NCBI GenBank assembly: GCA_900551235.1
Contig: URUU01000007.1
Coordinates: 1 to 58,531, forward strand
DNA length: 58,531 nucleotides
Source of the DNA: an uncultured Lachnospiraceae bacterium
GTDB taxonomy: Bacteria > Bacillota > Clostridia > Lachnospirales > Lachnospiraceae
Direction: 5' to 3'
Translations under genes and position numbers: made by a program
Shown here: one piece after another, positions 50,615 through 58,531 of the stretch
Layout of the letters: each line of letters opens with the position of its first letter
Position numbering within the stretch: the first letter of the stretch is position 1
The notes under the pieces: model-generated
Told to the model about the DNA's origin: nothing
The model's database searches: none
What the model saw: the letters and a program-made list of their open reading frames with translations, nothing else

Positions 50615-53600
50615 ATGAGTAAGAGAAAAAGTAAAATATTGATCAGAAGAGCCATCTGCCTGATGCTTTCGGCAGTGGTAGGATTTACGGCACTTCCGCT
50701 GGAAATGCTGGCAGCACCGCAAAGTGCCGGGGAGCAGCAGGAGGATGTTCTGTCATTGGAGAATGATTTTATATCTGTCCATATGTCAGGAAAAAACGGT
50801 GGATTTTACATCTCCAATCTGGAAGGTGACAAGACCATCAAATCCGATAACAACAAAGACCTGTTATATCATAACGATGAATATGACACTTCCTTTACTT
50901 CCTTTCGGATTACCAGAAATGGCGAGACAAAAGACTATATTTTTGGCGGCGATTATTCCTTTGAAGGGATGCAGTCCGGCGAAGTGAATGTTTCCAAAGA
51001 TGCAAAAGGCCTGTCAGCAACGTGGACACTGGGTGAACTGACCTTCACCCAGCGCCTGGAGCTGGCAAACACCGGTTCAAACGAACATGGTATGGTGATG
51101 ATCCATTACGATGTACAGAATCATGGCACAGAGGATGTCAAGGTTCAGGCAAGAATGCTGCTGGATTCCGCGATCGGAGATCAGGATTATGTATGCTATG
51201 AAATACCGGACACTTCCTACGAGAGCAGTTTCATTGAGAAAGAGTGTGTGATCGATGCGTCTCAGATTCCGACTGCATTTTATGCATACGATGACCGCTA
51301 CAGTCCGGCGGCAACGGCATCGACTGTGATTTCTTCCAAAGGAATGTTAAAAAAGATTGCGTTTGCACACTGGAATTCTCTGGCAGCGACCGATTTTGAT
51401 TTTGCCCCGGATACCACACTGGATTTTACCAGTGCAGGAAATGACCAGTACGGTACTGCGGACAGTGCCATGGCAATGTACTATGACCTCGGCACGATCG
51501 ACGCAGGAAAAGAAGGAATCGTAAATACATATTATGGAGTATTCTCCAACGAGAAAACCGATCTGGAAAAAGATACCGTTACGTTCAATATGTCTGCACC
51601 GTCGGTTATGGAGCTTTCCGCAGATGGCAAACATTATATTTCCACCTGCAACCGGGAAGAAAACGGCAGTTTCAAAGAAGATGGTATTTTTGATATCCAG
51701 GCAACCCTGAAAAATATATCAGGAAATACTAATTATAAGAAAATTGTAGTTGCGGCATATGCGGCGGAAGGATTTACACCGCTAAGCGAAAAACAGGAAG
51801 ATCTCCCATATGAAACCAGCTATGCAGTTCCATATCAGAGTACCTATATCAATTTCAATGACGGTACACAGATCAAGATTCCATTTTATTTCCGGGCAGA
51901 TGTAGACAGTGCCTCCAGCTACCGTAAGATCACGTTCAGGGTATTTAATCTGCCGGACGATACGGATGCCAGACTTTTATACGAAAATATGTTGTATGAA
52001 ACGTCGATGTACATTCTCTGTCCGGGCGGAAACGGAGAACTGCCACGGATTACCTTCCACAGTGCCACACCGCAGATCCTCTACAATGAGCTGACAAGAC
52101 ACCTCTATGTAAGTGGAAACAATTTCTCCATGCTGGAGGATAAGAGCCGTTATACGCTTTATGCACAGGGAGCGGCAGATAAGCAGAAATACGAGATCCC
52201 GGCGGAAAATATTTCCGTGGATACCCAGGAAAACAAACTGGATATTCTGTTTACAAAGGAAATGAAACCGGATACCTATCAGCTTACGTTTGAATGGACG
52301 GAGCCGCCGTCAGGAGTGGATAAGATCACAACCGGTGATGCCCTGCGCGTGGTGATGACCGGTGATATCCGCTACCGCAACGATTATTACGGTATTCTGG
52401 CAGTCGTTCAGGATAAAGGAAAAACAGGGGAAAATGCAACTTATCAGATAAAAACATATACAAGCGAAGACGCGTATAACAAGGATAAAAAGAATTACGA
52501 AGAAACGCTGCTTTTCTTCCAGGGAAGTTTCATAAAAGACGATACCTTTGATGCCGGTGAAAATGGAACGAATGCCCGCTATGTGGCGAAATCCATTGAC
52601 GGAAACAAAGACAAAGTAGTGATCAACGGCTGTATCGATGCCCTGGACGGCACGGTGGAAGTTACGCAGAAAGACGGAACGATCAATACGGATTTTTCCG
52701 ATATTACACTGAATGCTTCCGTCGAAAATACCAGAATCTACAAAGGCAATGCAGGATTTACCAGCATTGAAAACGGAACGGAATACGGACTTGTCCCTTA
52801 TAATATGGACGGAGAAGAGCTGGAAGGGTTTGAAGATGAGACGATCACGCTGATCTATCCGGCGGCACTCAACGGACTGATGACACTGGCCGGAATGGCA
52901 TTCAACCTCTCGTTTGCAAGACTTGGTATGATGTATGATACCGATGCAGGAAAAGCGAATGCAGTGAAGGTCGAAGATGCGGCAGGATTTGTGATGTCGT
53001 TTTCGGCACAACTGGATCTCAGCTTTTTGATTCCGGTGTCCAGGCGAAGTGAAACAGCGAATAAAAATGATAAGGTCACACAGAACGTTTTCGCAGACGA
53101 TGGTGCAAAAGCAGATGCACTGAGAAGCGAGTGGAATAAAACCTACAGATCGACAGGCAGCTCATCCGGCTCCCTGTATCAGGATGGAAAGAAGAAAAAT
53201 AATAACGATGACGATGATGATGATGACGATGGCAGCATCGATGCAAGCGTAGAAGTGAAAAATGTCCTTTATGGTATGAATCAGGGATTCCTTGGCGTCA
53301 ACTTTGCAGCGGAAGTAGCACTGCCGGGTTATACAGAGGCGATGCCAAAGATCGAAGGAACGCTGGAAGTCAATACCGTAAATGACTGGAGCATGAACGT
53401 CGAAGGAAATGCTTCGTTCCTGCGTTCTATCACGCTGGAGATCAAACTGGGAATCAAGAGCAAAAACAAGATTCCGATCGTTGATAATCTGTATTTCTAT
53501 GTGCAGGGTGTCAAACCGGGCATCAACCTGGATTCCTTTGGTGTATGCTGGATCCTGGGCGGTGGCGGCGGATTCGAAAATCTGTACGATACGATTTTCT

Positions 53601-56600
53601 GCTGCAGTCAGGTTCCGCCGATCCGACTTCTGCTGAGTGTATCCTTCAGCCTGTTCCAGGCGATGGAGGCCAGAGCAGACCTTTCCCTTGGACTGACGGG
53701 ATTTGGCATTAAGGTATCCAACCTGAAAGTTGCAAATACGGATATTGAGATCATGGATTATGCAAAACTGGAGACCCAGTGGATACCATATTTTAAGACG
53801 CTGATCCAGTGCAGCATCAGTTATCTTGGCATCATAAACGGAAAAGGATATATCGTGATCGATGGAAGCAAGGGCGCACAGGAAGCTTTCGAAGCTTACG
53901 CAGAGGCACGCATCAACATTCCGGAGGTAATCCCGCTGATCGGCGGCATGCAGGTCGGAGGAGCGGCGCTTGGACTGAACACCAGGCGTATATGGGGTGC
54001 ACTGAAAGTCCTGAAATTCTCGACCGGTATTTCCTATGCGTATGGCGGTGATCTTTCCTTTGGATCACAGGCAGAGGTAGAGCCGACTTATCCGGAATAT
54101 CTGGAAGAAGCCAGAAATACGGAAGGACTTTCCGGCAGATGGTACGCAGTCGGATACGATGAGGATAAACAGGATATGCTTTACATGAGCATAGGATCCA
54201 ATATTTATGAGAGAGCATCTTCATCAGGCGGAGCACTGGCAGATGCAGATGGAAATGTGGCAGCCAGCCTTCAGTCTGATTTTACAAAGACATACCACAA
54301 TTTCACACTCGGAGCGTTCATAGAAGGCGGCGCACAGGTACTGAGTATTGCATATTCTGCAGATTCAAAAGAAGAAGCGGTAAAGGCAAAAGAAGGACTG
54401 CGGATCATGGATGAAAACAGCCAGAGCTATGCACTTCAGTATTATGACAACGACAAAACAGAGCAGGAAAACGAGAATGCAAATGCAAACTTCTCTTATA
54501 ATGAAGAGAAAAAAGAAGCAACGATCGTTGTATCCTTTACAGATGCAAATTTATACAATAAAACTTATACGGTTACAACCGCAGCCGCATCAGAGCTGAT
54601 CCTTTACGGAGTAGCGCCTCTGCCGGAAGTTACTTCGGTACAGACGGACAAAAAGCAGTACAGCAATACCGACCGCACGATCAACCTGACCTGGAGCGGC
54701 AATGAAAAAATGTCCGATCTGGAAAAACTGGATGTTTATATCATCGAAGACCCGGATGCAGATACCGAAGGCGGCACACCGATCGCATCATTCGAAACAG
54801 CAGAGATCGCAAAAGGAAGTGCAGCGGTCCAGATTCCGGAAACCATGGAAGGCGGCAGTTATTATGTAAGACTTGTTTACAGCCAGGAAGAAGTTACCAC
54901 CGGAATCCTTGATACGGAAACAGCCTTTACTTACACAAACAGCAATCAGCCGGCGGCACTTGCTTCTGTGAAAGCAGAAAATGCAGGTGATCTGCAGATC
55001 CGTGCTTCGCTGGATAACATCACGGATACAAAATGTCAGGGCGCACTGTTTAAAGTATATGAAGTAAATGCAAAAGGCGAAAAAGAAGAACTTTCGGATT
55101 ACAATATATCCGCAGTCAAAGATGAGAACAATCAGATCTATGCAGTGCTTGGCGGAACAAGCGAAACAAAAGTGACGAATGAACAGGGCAAAGAAACTGT
55201 GGAAACCACCGGCCTTACGGCAGGCACAAAATACGTGATCGGTGTGACACCGTTTAACCGGCTTCTGGACAGCGAAGGAAATCTGACAGGAATCATCTAT
55301 GGAGAAGAAACGTTTGCAGATGTGCTCACCTTAAATGAACCGAAGAAGGCACAGATCACACTGGAAGCAGATCAGGAAAAACAGCAGGTCGGAAGAATCG
55401 AAAACACACAGGACGACAACGGAAATGTAAAAGAAGAGACAGTATATTATGATACTTACACGAAATCAGATATTACATTTACCGCACAGTCCGATATGGA
55501 TATTTCCGGAACCTGGGTACTGGACGGCGAAGAAGGAAAAACAGGAACCTTTACACAGACTTCTTCGATTCCGATCGCCCTCAAAAAACTGGCAGACGGA
55601 GATCACACGATCCAGATTTACGGAACCAATGCAAACGGCGATGGATTTGAGAAGAGTTTTGTATTTGTGGTCGATACCACAGCGCCGACCCTGATGCTGA
55701 CCTCCCCGACCAATGGCTCCGGGTTCGCAGAAGACGGAACGCTGACGATCAGCGGAATCACAGAAAGCGATGCTTATATGACGATCACTGTGGACGGAAA
55801 ACCAATCGCCAGAGAAAAGACGCTCCGGGAACTGGGTGCAGAGATCAGTGATGAAAATGAATTTTCCTTCAGCATCAACGTTGGAAAGGGGTATTATAAG
55901 AAAGATATAGAGATTACAGTCAGTAATGAAGTCGGAAACAGTCAGAGTGCAAAATCTCGTATTTTTAATGAAGGTATGGGAAATATCAAAGCACTGGACC
56001 TGGTACTGAGTGCCGATACGACAGACAGCACAGAAAAACAGTGGGTATCTTATACAAACAAAAACCTGTATCTGCGTGATATGGATGGGGCAGAAGTGGC
56101 ACTTCAGCTTTGCGGAATCACAAACGATGACCAGAGGATCGTGTTTAACGACCTCGATAACGTGGAACTGGAAGTGACTGTGATCGCAGGGGAGGCAACA
56201 CTTGACGGCGATAAGCTGATCGTTTCCAAAGACGGACACGGATTTGTGGAAGGTAAATGGAATCTGGCCAAAGGAGCAGCGATGAGTGTTTCCTGTACCT
56301 ATGGTGCCGAAGTACTTGGACAGATAAAAGAAGAAGACGGTTATCAGATGATCTACCATGCAAATGGCGGAAACGGCGTGATGACCGACCCGAACAGTCC
56401 TTATAAGAAATACGATACCGTGCAGGCGGCAAACTGCAGCTTTACACGCGATGGCATGGAATTTGTCTGCTGGAACACAAAGGCAGACGGAAGCGGAACC
56501 ACTTACCGTCCGGGTGACAAATTCTATATCACAGAAAATGTGGAACTGTATGCTATCTGGAAGAAAACTTCCAATCCACCGACTCCACCGACTCCACCGA

Positions 56601-57139
56601 CTCCACCGACGGAAAAACCATCCGTCGAAAAACCTTCGACCGATAAGCCATCGACCGATAAGCCATCGACCGATAAGCCATCGACCGATAAGCCGGATAC
56701 ACCGCAGGATGTGACAATCGGCAAAGTTTATAAGGTTGGAAAAGCAAAATACAAAGTAACCTCGAAAAATACGGTTACTTATGTCGCTTCCACAAACAGG
56801 AGAGCGAAAAAGCTGACCATCCCGGCAACCGTCCGGATCCAGGCAAGACAGTTCAAAGTAACCGGTATCGGTGCAAAGGTCTGCAAAGGAAATAAGAAGC
56901 TTACAACTGTGACGATCGGCAGGAATGTGACGACCATTGCAGCAAAAGCATTCTATAATAACAAGAATCTGAAGAAGATCAACATCAAGACGCAGAAGCT
57001 TGCAAAGATTGGAAAGAATGCATTCAAAGGCATAAACAAAAAAGCAGTCTTTGCCGTGCCGAAAAAAGTAAAGAAGAAATACAAAAAGAAATTAAACAGA
57101 AAGACCGGATACTTGAAAAAAACAATGAAGATAAAGTAA
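50615..57139 (+). CDS. Giant exported multi-domain protein 2 with InlB-like repeat and BspA-like C-terminus
   Basis: The 2174-residue protein has a signal peptide (AICLMLSAVVGFTALPLEMLA), a long beta-rich N-terminal region, and an Asp run (NNNDDDDDDDD at about residue 866) before an unusual hydrophobic, Gly-rich middle (CWILGGGGGF, LLLSVSFSLF). FN3/Ig-like domains follow. Near the C-terminus come an InlB B-repeat-like (Flg_new) module (YHANGG, FVCWNTKADGSG, YAIWKK), a Pro/Thr linker with four PSTDK units, and a Lys-rich BspA-type leucine-rich segment (IGRNVTTIAAKAFYNN). No LPXTG is visible. GGGGGG precedes ATG 50615. A MITE is inserted directly behind the stop codon. It is probably a cell-surface or secreted adhesin-like protein whose partner is protein 1. 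Confidence 0.82.
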   Translation: MSKRKSKILIRRAICLMLSAVVGFTALPLEMLAAPQSAGEQQEDVLSLENDFISVHMSGKNGGFYISNLEGDKTIKSDNNKDLLYHNDEYDTSFTSFRITRNGETKDYIFGGDYSFEGMQSGEVNVSKDAKGLSATWTLGELTFTQRLELANTGSNEHGMVMIHYDVQNHGTEDVKVQARMLLDSAIGDQDYVCYEIPDTSYESSFIEKECVIDASQIPTAFYAYDDRYSPAATASTVISSKGMLKKIAFAHWNSLAATDFDFAPDTTLDFTSAGNDQYGTADSAMAMYYDLGTIDAGKEGIVNTYYGVFSNEKTDLEKDTVTFNMSAPSVMELSADGKHYISTCNREENGSFKEDGIFDIQATLKNISGNTNYKKIVVAAYAAEGFTPLSEKQEDLPYETSYAVPYQSTYINFNDGTQIKIPFYFRADVDSASSYRKITFRVFNLPDDTDARLLYENMLYETSMYILCPGGNGELPRITFHSATPQILYNELTRHLYVSGNNFSMLEDKSRYTLYAQGAADKQKYEIPAENISVDTQENKLDILFTKEMKPDTYQLTFEWTEPPSGVDKITTGDALRVVMTGDIRYRNDYYGILAVVQDKGKTGENATYQIKTYTSEDAYNKDKKNYEETLLFFQGSFIKDDTFDAGENGTNARYVAKSIDGNKDKVVINGCIDALDGTVEVTQKDGTINTDFSDITLNASVENTRIYKGNAGFTSIENGTEYGLVPYNMDGEELEGFEDETITLIYPAALNGLMTLAGMAFNLSFARLGMMYDTDAGKANAVKVEDAAGFVMSFSAQLDLSFLIPVSRRSETANKNDKVTQNVFADDGAKADALRSEWNKTYRSTGSSSGSLYQDGKKKNNNDDDDDDDDGSIDASVEVKNVLYGMNQGFLGVNFAAEVALPGYTEAMPKIEGTLEVNTVNDWSMNVEGNASFLRSITLEIKLGIKSKNKIPIVDNLYFYVQGVKPGINLDSFGVCWILGGGGGFENLYDTIFCCSQVPPIRLLLSVSFSLFQAMEARADLSLGLTGFGIKVSNLKVANTDIEIMDYAKLETQWIPYFKTLIQCSISYLGIINGKGYIVIDGSKGAQEAFEAYAEARINIPEVIPLIGGMQVGGAALGLNTRRIWGALKVLKFSTGISYAYGGDLSFGSQAEVEPTYPEYLEEARNTEGLSGRWYAVGYDEDKQDMLYMSIGSNIYERASSSGGALADADGNVAASLQSDFTKTYHNFTLGAFIEGGAQVLSIAYSADSKEEAVKAKEGLRIMDENSQSYALQYYDNDKTEQENENANANFSYNEEKKEATIVVSFTDANLYNKTYTVTTAAASELILYGVAPLPEVTSVQTDKKQYSNTDRTINLTWSGNEKMSDLEKLDVYIIEDPDADTEGGTPIASFETAEIAKGSAAVQIPETMEGGSYYVRLVYSQEEVTTGILDTETAFTYTNSNQPAALASVKAENAGDLQIRASLDNITDTKCQGALFKVYEVNAKGEKEELSDYNISAVKDENNQIYAVLGGTSETKVTNEQGKETVETTGLTAGTKYVIGVTPFNRLLDSEGNLTGIIYGEETFADVLTLNEPKKAQITLEADQEKQQVGRIENTQDDNGNVKEETVYYDTYTKSDITFTAQSDMDISGTWVLDGEEGKTGTFTQTSSIPIALKKLADGDHTIQIYGTNANGDGFEKSFVFVVDTTAPTLMLTSPTNGSGFAEDGTLTISGITESDAYMTITVDGKPIAREKTLRELGAEISDENEFSFSINVGKGYYKKDIEITVSNEVGNSQSAKSRIFNEGMGNIKALDLVLSADTTDSTEKQWVSYTNKNLYLRDMDGAEVALQLCGITNDDQRIVFNDLDNVELEVTVIAGEATLDGDKLIVSKDGHGFVEGKWNLAKGAAMSVSCTYGAEVLGQIKEEDGYQMIYHANGGNGVMTDPNSPYKKYDTVQAANCSFTRDGMEFVCWNTKADGSGTTYRPGDKFYITENVELYAIWKKTSNPPTPPTPPTPPTEKPSVEKPSTDKPSTDKPSTDKPSTDKPDTPQDVTIGKVYKVGKAKYKVTSKNTVTYVASTNRRAKKLTIPATVRIQARQFKVTGIGAKVCKGNKKLTTVTIGRNVTTIAAKAFYNNKNLKKINIKTQKLAKIGKNAFKGINKKAVFAVPKKVKKKYKKKLNRKTGYLKKTMKIK
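56578..56695 (+). repeat. Coding microrepeats: 9-base and 15-base units
   Basis: ACTCCACCG-type 9-base units (56578-56612) encode the Pro/Thr linker, and four units of TCGACCGATAAGCCA (56636-56695; the last differs by one base) encode PSTDK. Such repeats usually vary in number between strains and set the length of the surface stalk. Confidence 0.85.
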
Positions 57140-57341
57140 AATGATGTGGGTGTCAAAAGTCCCCAACTATGATGCCTACGGATTGTTCCGTGCGTTGCAC
57201 TCCCACAATCCTCCCCAGTATTCGCATATCGTGGGATTATCATCCCACTTTTATGCTCATATCGGGGCGGGTCCCAAGGTCTTTCATCCACCTATGAGCA
57301 AGCTCATGTGGATTTAGACCTTTTGACCCTGGCATCGTAAA
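57136..57341 (-). mobile_element. 196-bp structured MITE, copy 2, with 5-bp target duplication
   Basis: The element covers 57141-57336, flanked by GTAAA on both sides (57136-57140 and 57337-57341). The left GTAAA contains the TAA stop codon of the giant protein 2 gene, so insertion left the reading frame intact. It is the reverse complement of the copy at 32109-32304, the same length and almost the same sequence. It separates the giant gene from the sortase-like gene and may reduce read-through, because it is highly folded. Confidence 0.87.
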
Positions 57342-57433
57342 ATAAAAAAGAAATCAAAAACGGAACGCCATAACTCCAGAACGAAATCTTCTGCGTGTTA
57401 TGGCTGTTCTGCTTCCGGAAGGAGAGAAAGCAG

Positions 57434-58000
57434 ATGAGCGGAACAAAAACAGACAGAAAAGACAGAAAGATCAGCAGAGCAGTACCGGTACTTATTGCTG
57501 CTGCAGTGATTGCAGTGATCGCAGCCGTGTTTCTGACATCCGGGATACGGCAGCGCGAAAAGGCAGCAGAACTTCTGGAGGCGGCAAGGCAGGAACAGCA
57601 ACAGGTCGCAGAACATGTAGAACAGCCGGATCGGGATACGTATCTTACCGTAGATGGAAAAGTAGTGGTTGGATTTATAAAAATTCCATCGCTTTCCATA
57701 GAGTATGCCGTTTTAAATACCTTTGATAAACGTACCGCAGCCTGCTCACCGGGCATGGATGGTACAACTATGCCATGGGATGCCGAAGGCATGACGATCT
57801 ATGGCATCCGGTCCTTTACCGGAGCTTTAAAAAAACTGGAGACCGGAGAGGAACTGATCTTTGAAGATTTGGCCGGAGAAGAATATTCCTATCAGTATGT
57901 CACGGAGACAAAAGAAAAAGTGATCGATCATGGAATCCGGATCGTATGCGCAGGAAAAGATAAAAAAGAGCGGGCAGCGTATCAGTTTGTGCAATCATGA
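57434..58000 (+). CDS. Sortase-like membrane protein lacking the catalytic histidine
   Basis: The 188-residue protein has an N-terminal membrane helix (about 16-35), a coiled linker, and a sortase-type beta-barrel (GFIKIPSLSIEYAVL, LEFED-like LIFEDLAGEEYSYQYV). In sortases the catalytic His sits in a (A/Y)GHR segment after the second strand. Here the segment reads TIYGIRSFTG, so the position is Ile125. A Cys (IVCAG, Cys172) and an Arg (KKER, Arg180) occupy the places of the catalytic Cys and Arg. The C-terminus ends shortly after. ATG 57434 has AAGGAGAG ahead. Upstream in-frame codons overlap a region without a ribosome site. It follows two giant surface proteins, so a link to their display is likely. 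Activity is doubtful. Confidence 0.7.
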   Translation: MSGTKTDRKDRKISRAVPVLIAAAVIAVIAAVFLTSGIRQREKAAELLEAARQEQQQVAEHVEQPDRDTYLTVDGKVVVGFIKIPSLSIEYAVLNTFDKRTAACSPGMDGTTMPWDAEGMTIYGIRSFTGALKKLETGEELIFEDLAGEEYSYQYVTETKEKVIDHGIRIVCAGKDKKERAAYQFVQS

Positions 58001-58071
58001 AATACTAATTGATAATTTTTGCTATATACAATTTTATTGTTTAATATCTACAAAAAATTCCTTCGTATATA

Positions 58072-58100
58072 TTGACAAGTTATGTGATATTTTGTAAAAT
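58072..58100 (+). promoter_or_regulatory. Strong sigma-A-like promoter without a recognised gene
   Basis: TTGACA (58072-58077), a 17-base spacer, TAAAAT (58095-58100). The following 160 bases contain TTGGTAT and ATACCAG pairs with GCAG/CTGC inside, then AAGGAGG and an eight-codon frame starting TTG. It may drive a small RNA or belong to an insertion-sequence end. Confidence 0.45.
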
Positions 58101-58198
58101 TAAGGAAATATTTGGTATAAATCAGTACACTTAATTGCAGGCAGAAGTGCTCTGCGAAAAGGTGAAGATACCAGGGTGAGCTGTTTATGTGTTATCAT
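58100..58198 (-). pseudogene. Possible remnant of an IS1182-type transposase start
   Basis: On the minus strand ATG 58198 is preceded by AAAGGAG and opens MITHKQLTL, which resembles the start of IS1182-type transposases. The following sequence resembles their 'ADIF..CQ' only after a frame change (GIFTFSQ in another frame). No further transposase sequence follows. This is a weak resemblance from memory. Confidence 0.25.
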
Positions 58199-58406
58199 AA
58201 GACGATATCTCCTTTTAGATAGATGGTTGATAGTTTTAGACAACTCCATTTTGCCATAGATCTTAAGGAGGTATTTTTTTGACAAAAAATGCTGCTCTGG
58301 TGTAACTGTTTATTCCATACTATAAATGAGCAAGTTCGTGATTTTACATAAAAAGAAAGACACCTTAAATCGTTCGTGTTGTATAATGAAAGTGACGAAA
58401 CAAACA

Positions 58407-58531
58407 TTGCAACATTTACGAAAGAAGGTGCCTCTTGCAAATACTATACATCATTCTACATTCATATACAACCAGTTTAAGAAATTAAATTTATGCAAAT
58501 CTTTTTCGAACAGAGTGATCGGTCATCTCAT
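58407..58531 (+). mobile_element. 5' end of an insertion-sequence transposase, cut by the window edge
   Basis: The frame with TTG 58407 or GTG 58428 is open to the window end and reads VPLANTIHHSTFIYNQFKK, then SFSNRVIGHL. This resembles the N-terminus of IS4/IS701-type DDE transposases of Clostridia. A TATAAT lies at 58382-58387. The left end of the element is not located, but it should lie within about 58290-58380. The family call is tentative, because only about 40 residues are visible. Confidence 0.5.

Noticed and set aside
56636..56695. Regular 15-base direct repeats as a possible CRISPR array
   Set aside because: The units are contiguous without spacers, in frame, and encode the PSTDK linker of giant protein 2.

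Overview
The window reads as a Firmicutes chromosome from the Lachnospiraceae (Ruminococcus/Mediterraneibacter/Blautia-like). The basis is moderate-to-low GC, strong AAGGAG-type ribosome binding sites, a spore maturation gene (spmB), ATP-type PEP carboxykinase, NarL-type two-component genes, families typical of gut Clostridia (AAA-ATPase_like/PDDEXK_9, Rpn nuclease, DUF308, BspA-like repeats) and dispersed MITE-type repeats. The species assignment is inference.

Layout. 1-572: 3' part of a BREX-type pglZ that ends abruptly. 597-1361: CIRCE-controlled hsp20. 1522-8661: a sensory cluster made of a 7TM membrane protein, a histidine kinase and a NarL-type response regulator, then, behind a terminator and a palindromic operator, a receiver-like protein, a solute-binding lipoprotein and a membrane-anchored LuxR-type regulator. 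8936-11936: an AIM24-family protein and two lipoproteins. 12001-14550: a secreted protein with a frame problem at its start, a YeiH-type exporter with an internal deletion, and a small membrane protein. 14793-21162: an Rpn nuclease, an AsnB-like synthetase without the glutaminase cysteine, a 142-bp MITE, DUF308, a MocR-type regulator lacking the PLP lysine, a TM2-like protein and spmB. 21180-23518: an ABC-F ATPase and endonuclease III, divergently transcribed. 23688-26670: three tandem lipoproteins sharing a module of about 47 residues. 26815-31820 (minus strand): metE, a LysR regulator and pckA. 32032-36225: a promoter with a palindromic operator, a 196-bp MITE in the leader, a small protein and a heterodimeric ABC exporter. 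36402-41022: a CapA-like protein, a ClC transporter, a decayed gene tail and an AAA-ATPase_like protein with an apparent internal deletion. 41269-58000: an Xre/LuxR double-HTH regulator, two giant exported proteins (2636 and 2174 aa), a second copy of the 196-bp MITE inserted exactly after a stop codon, and a sortase-like membrane protein in which the catalytic histidine is isoleucine. 58072-58531: transposase remnants and the start of an insertion sequence cut by the window edge.

How the genes work together. The 1522-5083 genes (overlapping by ATGA junctions) probably phosphorylate the response regulator, which may bind the dyad at 5150-5167 and activate 5245-8661. That would give a signalling relay built on a solute-binding protein with no permease. 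The 42690-58000 block looks like a surface-display unit whose own sortase-like protein may be non-catalytic or act in another way. Two mobile repeat families with target-site duplications, and several genes with deletions or frameshifts, indicate active small-element insertion and local gene decay.
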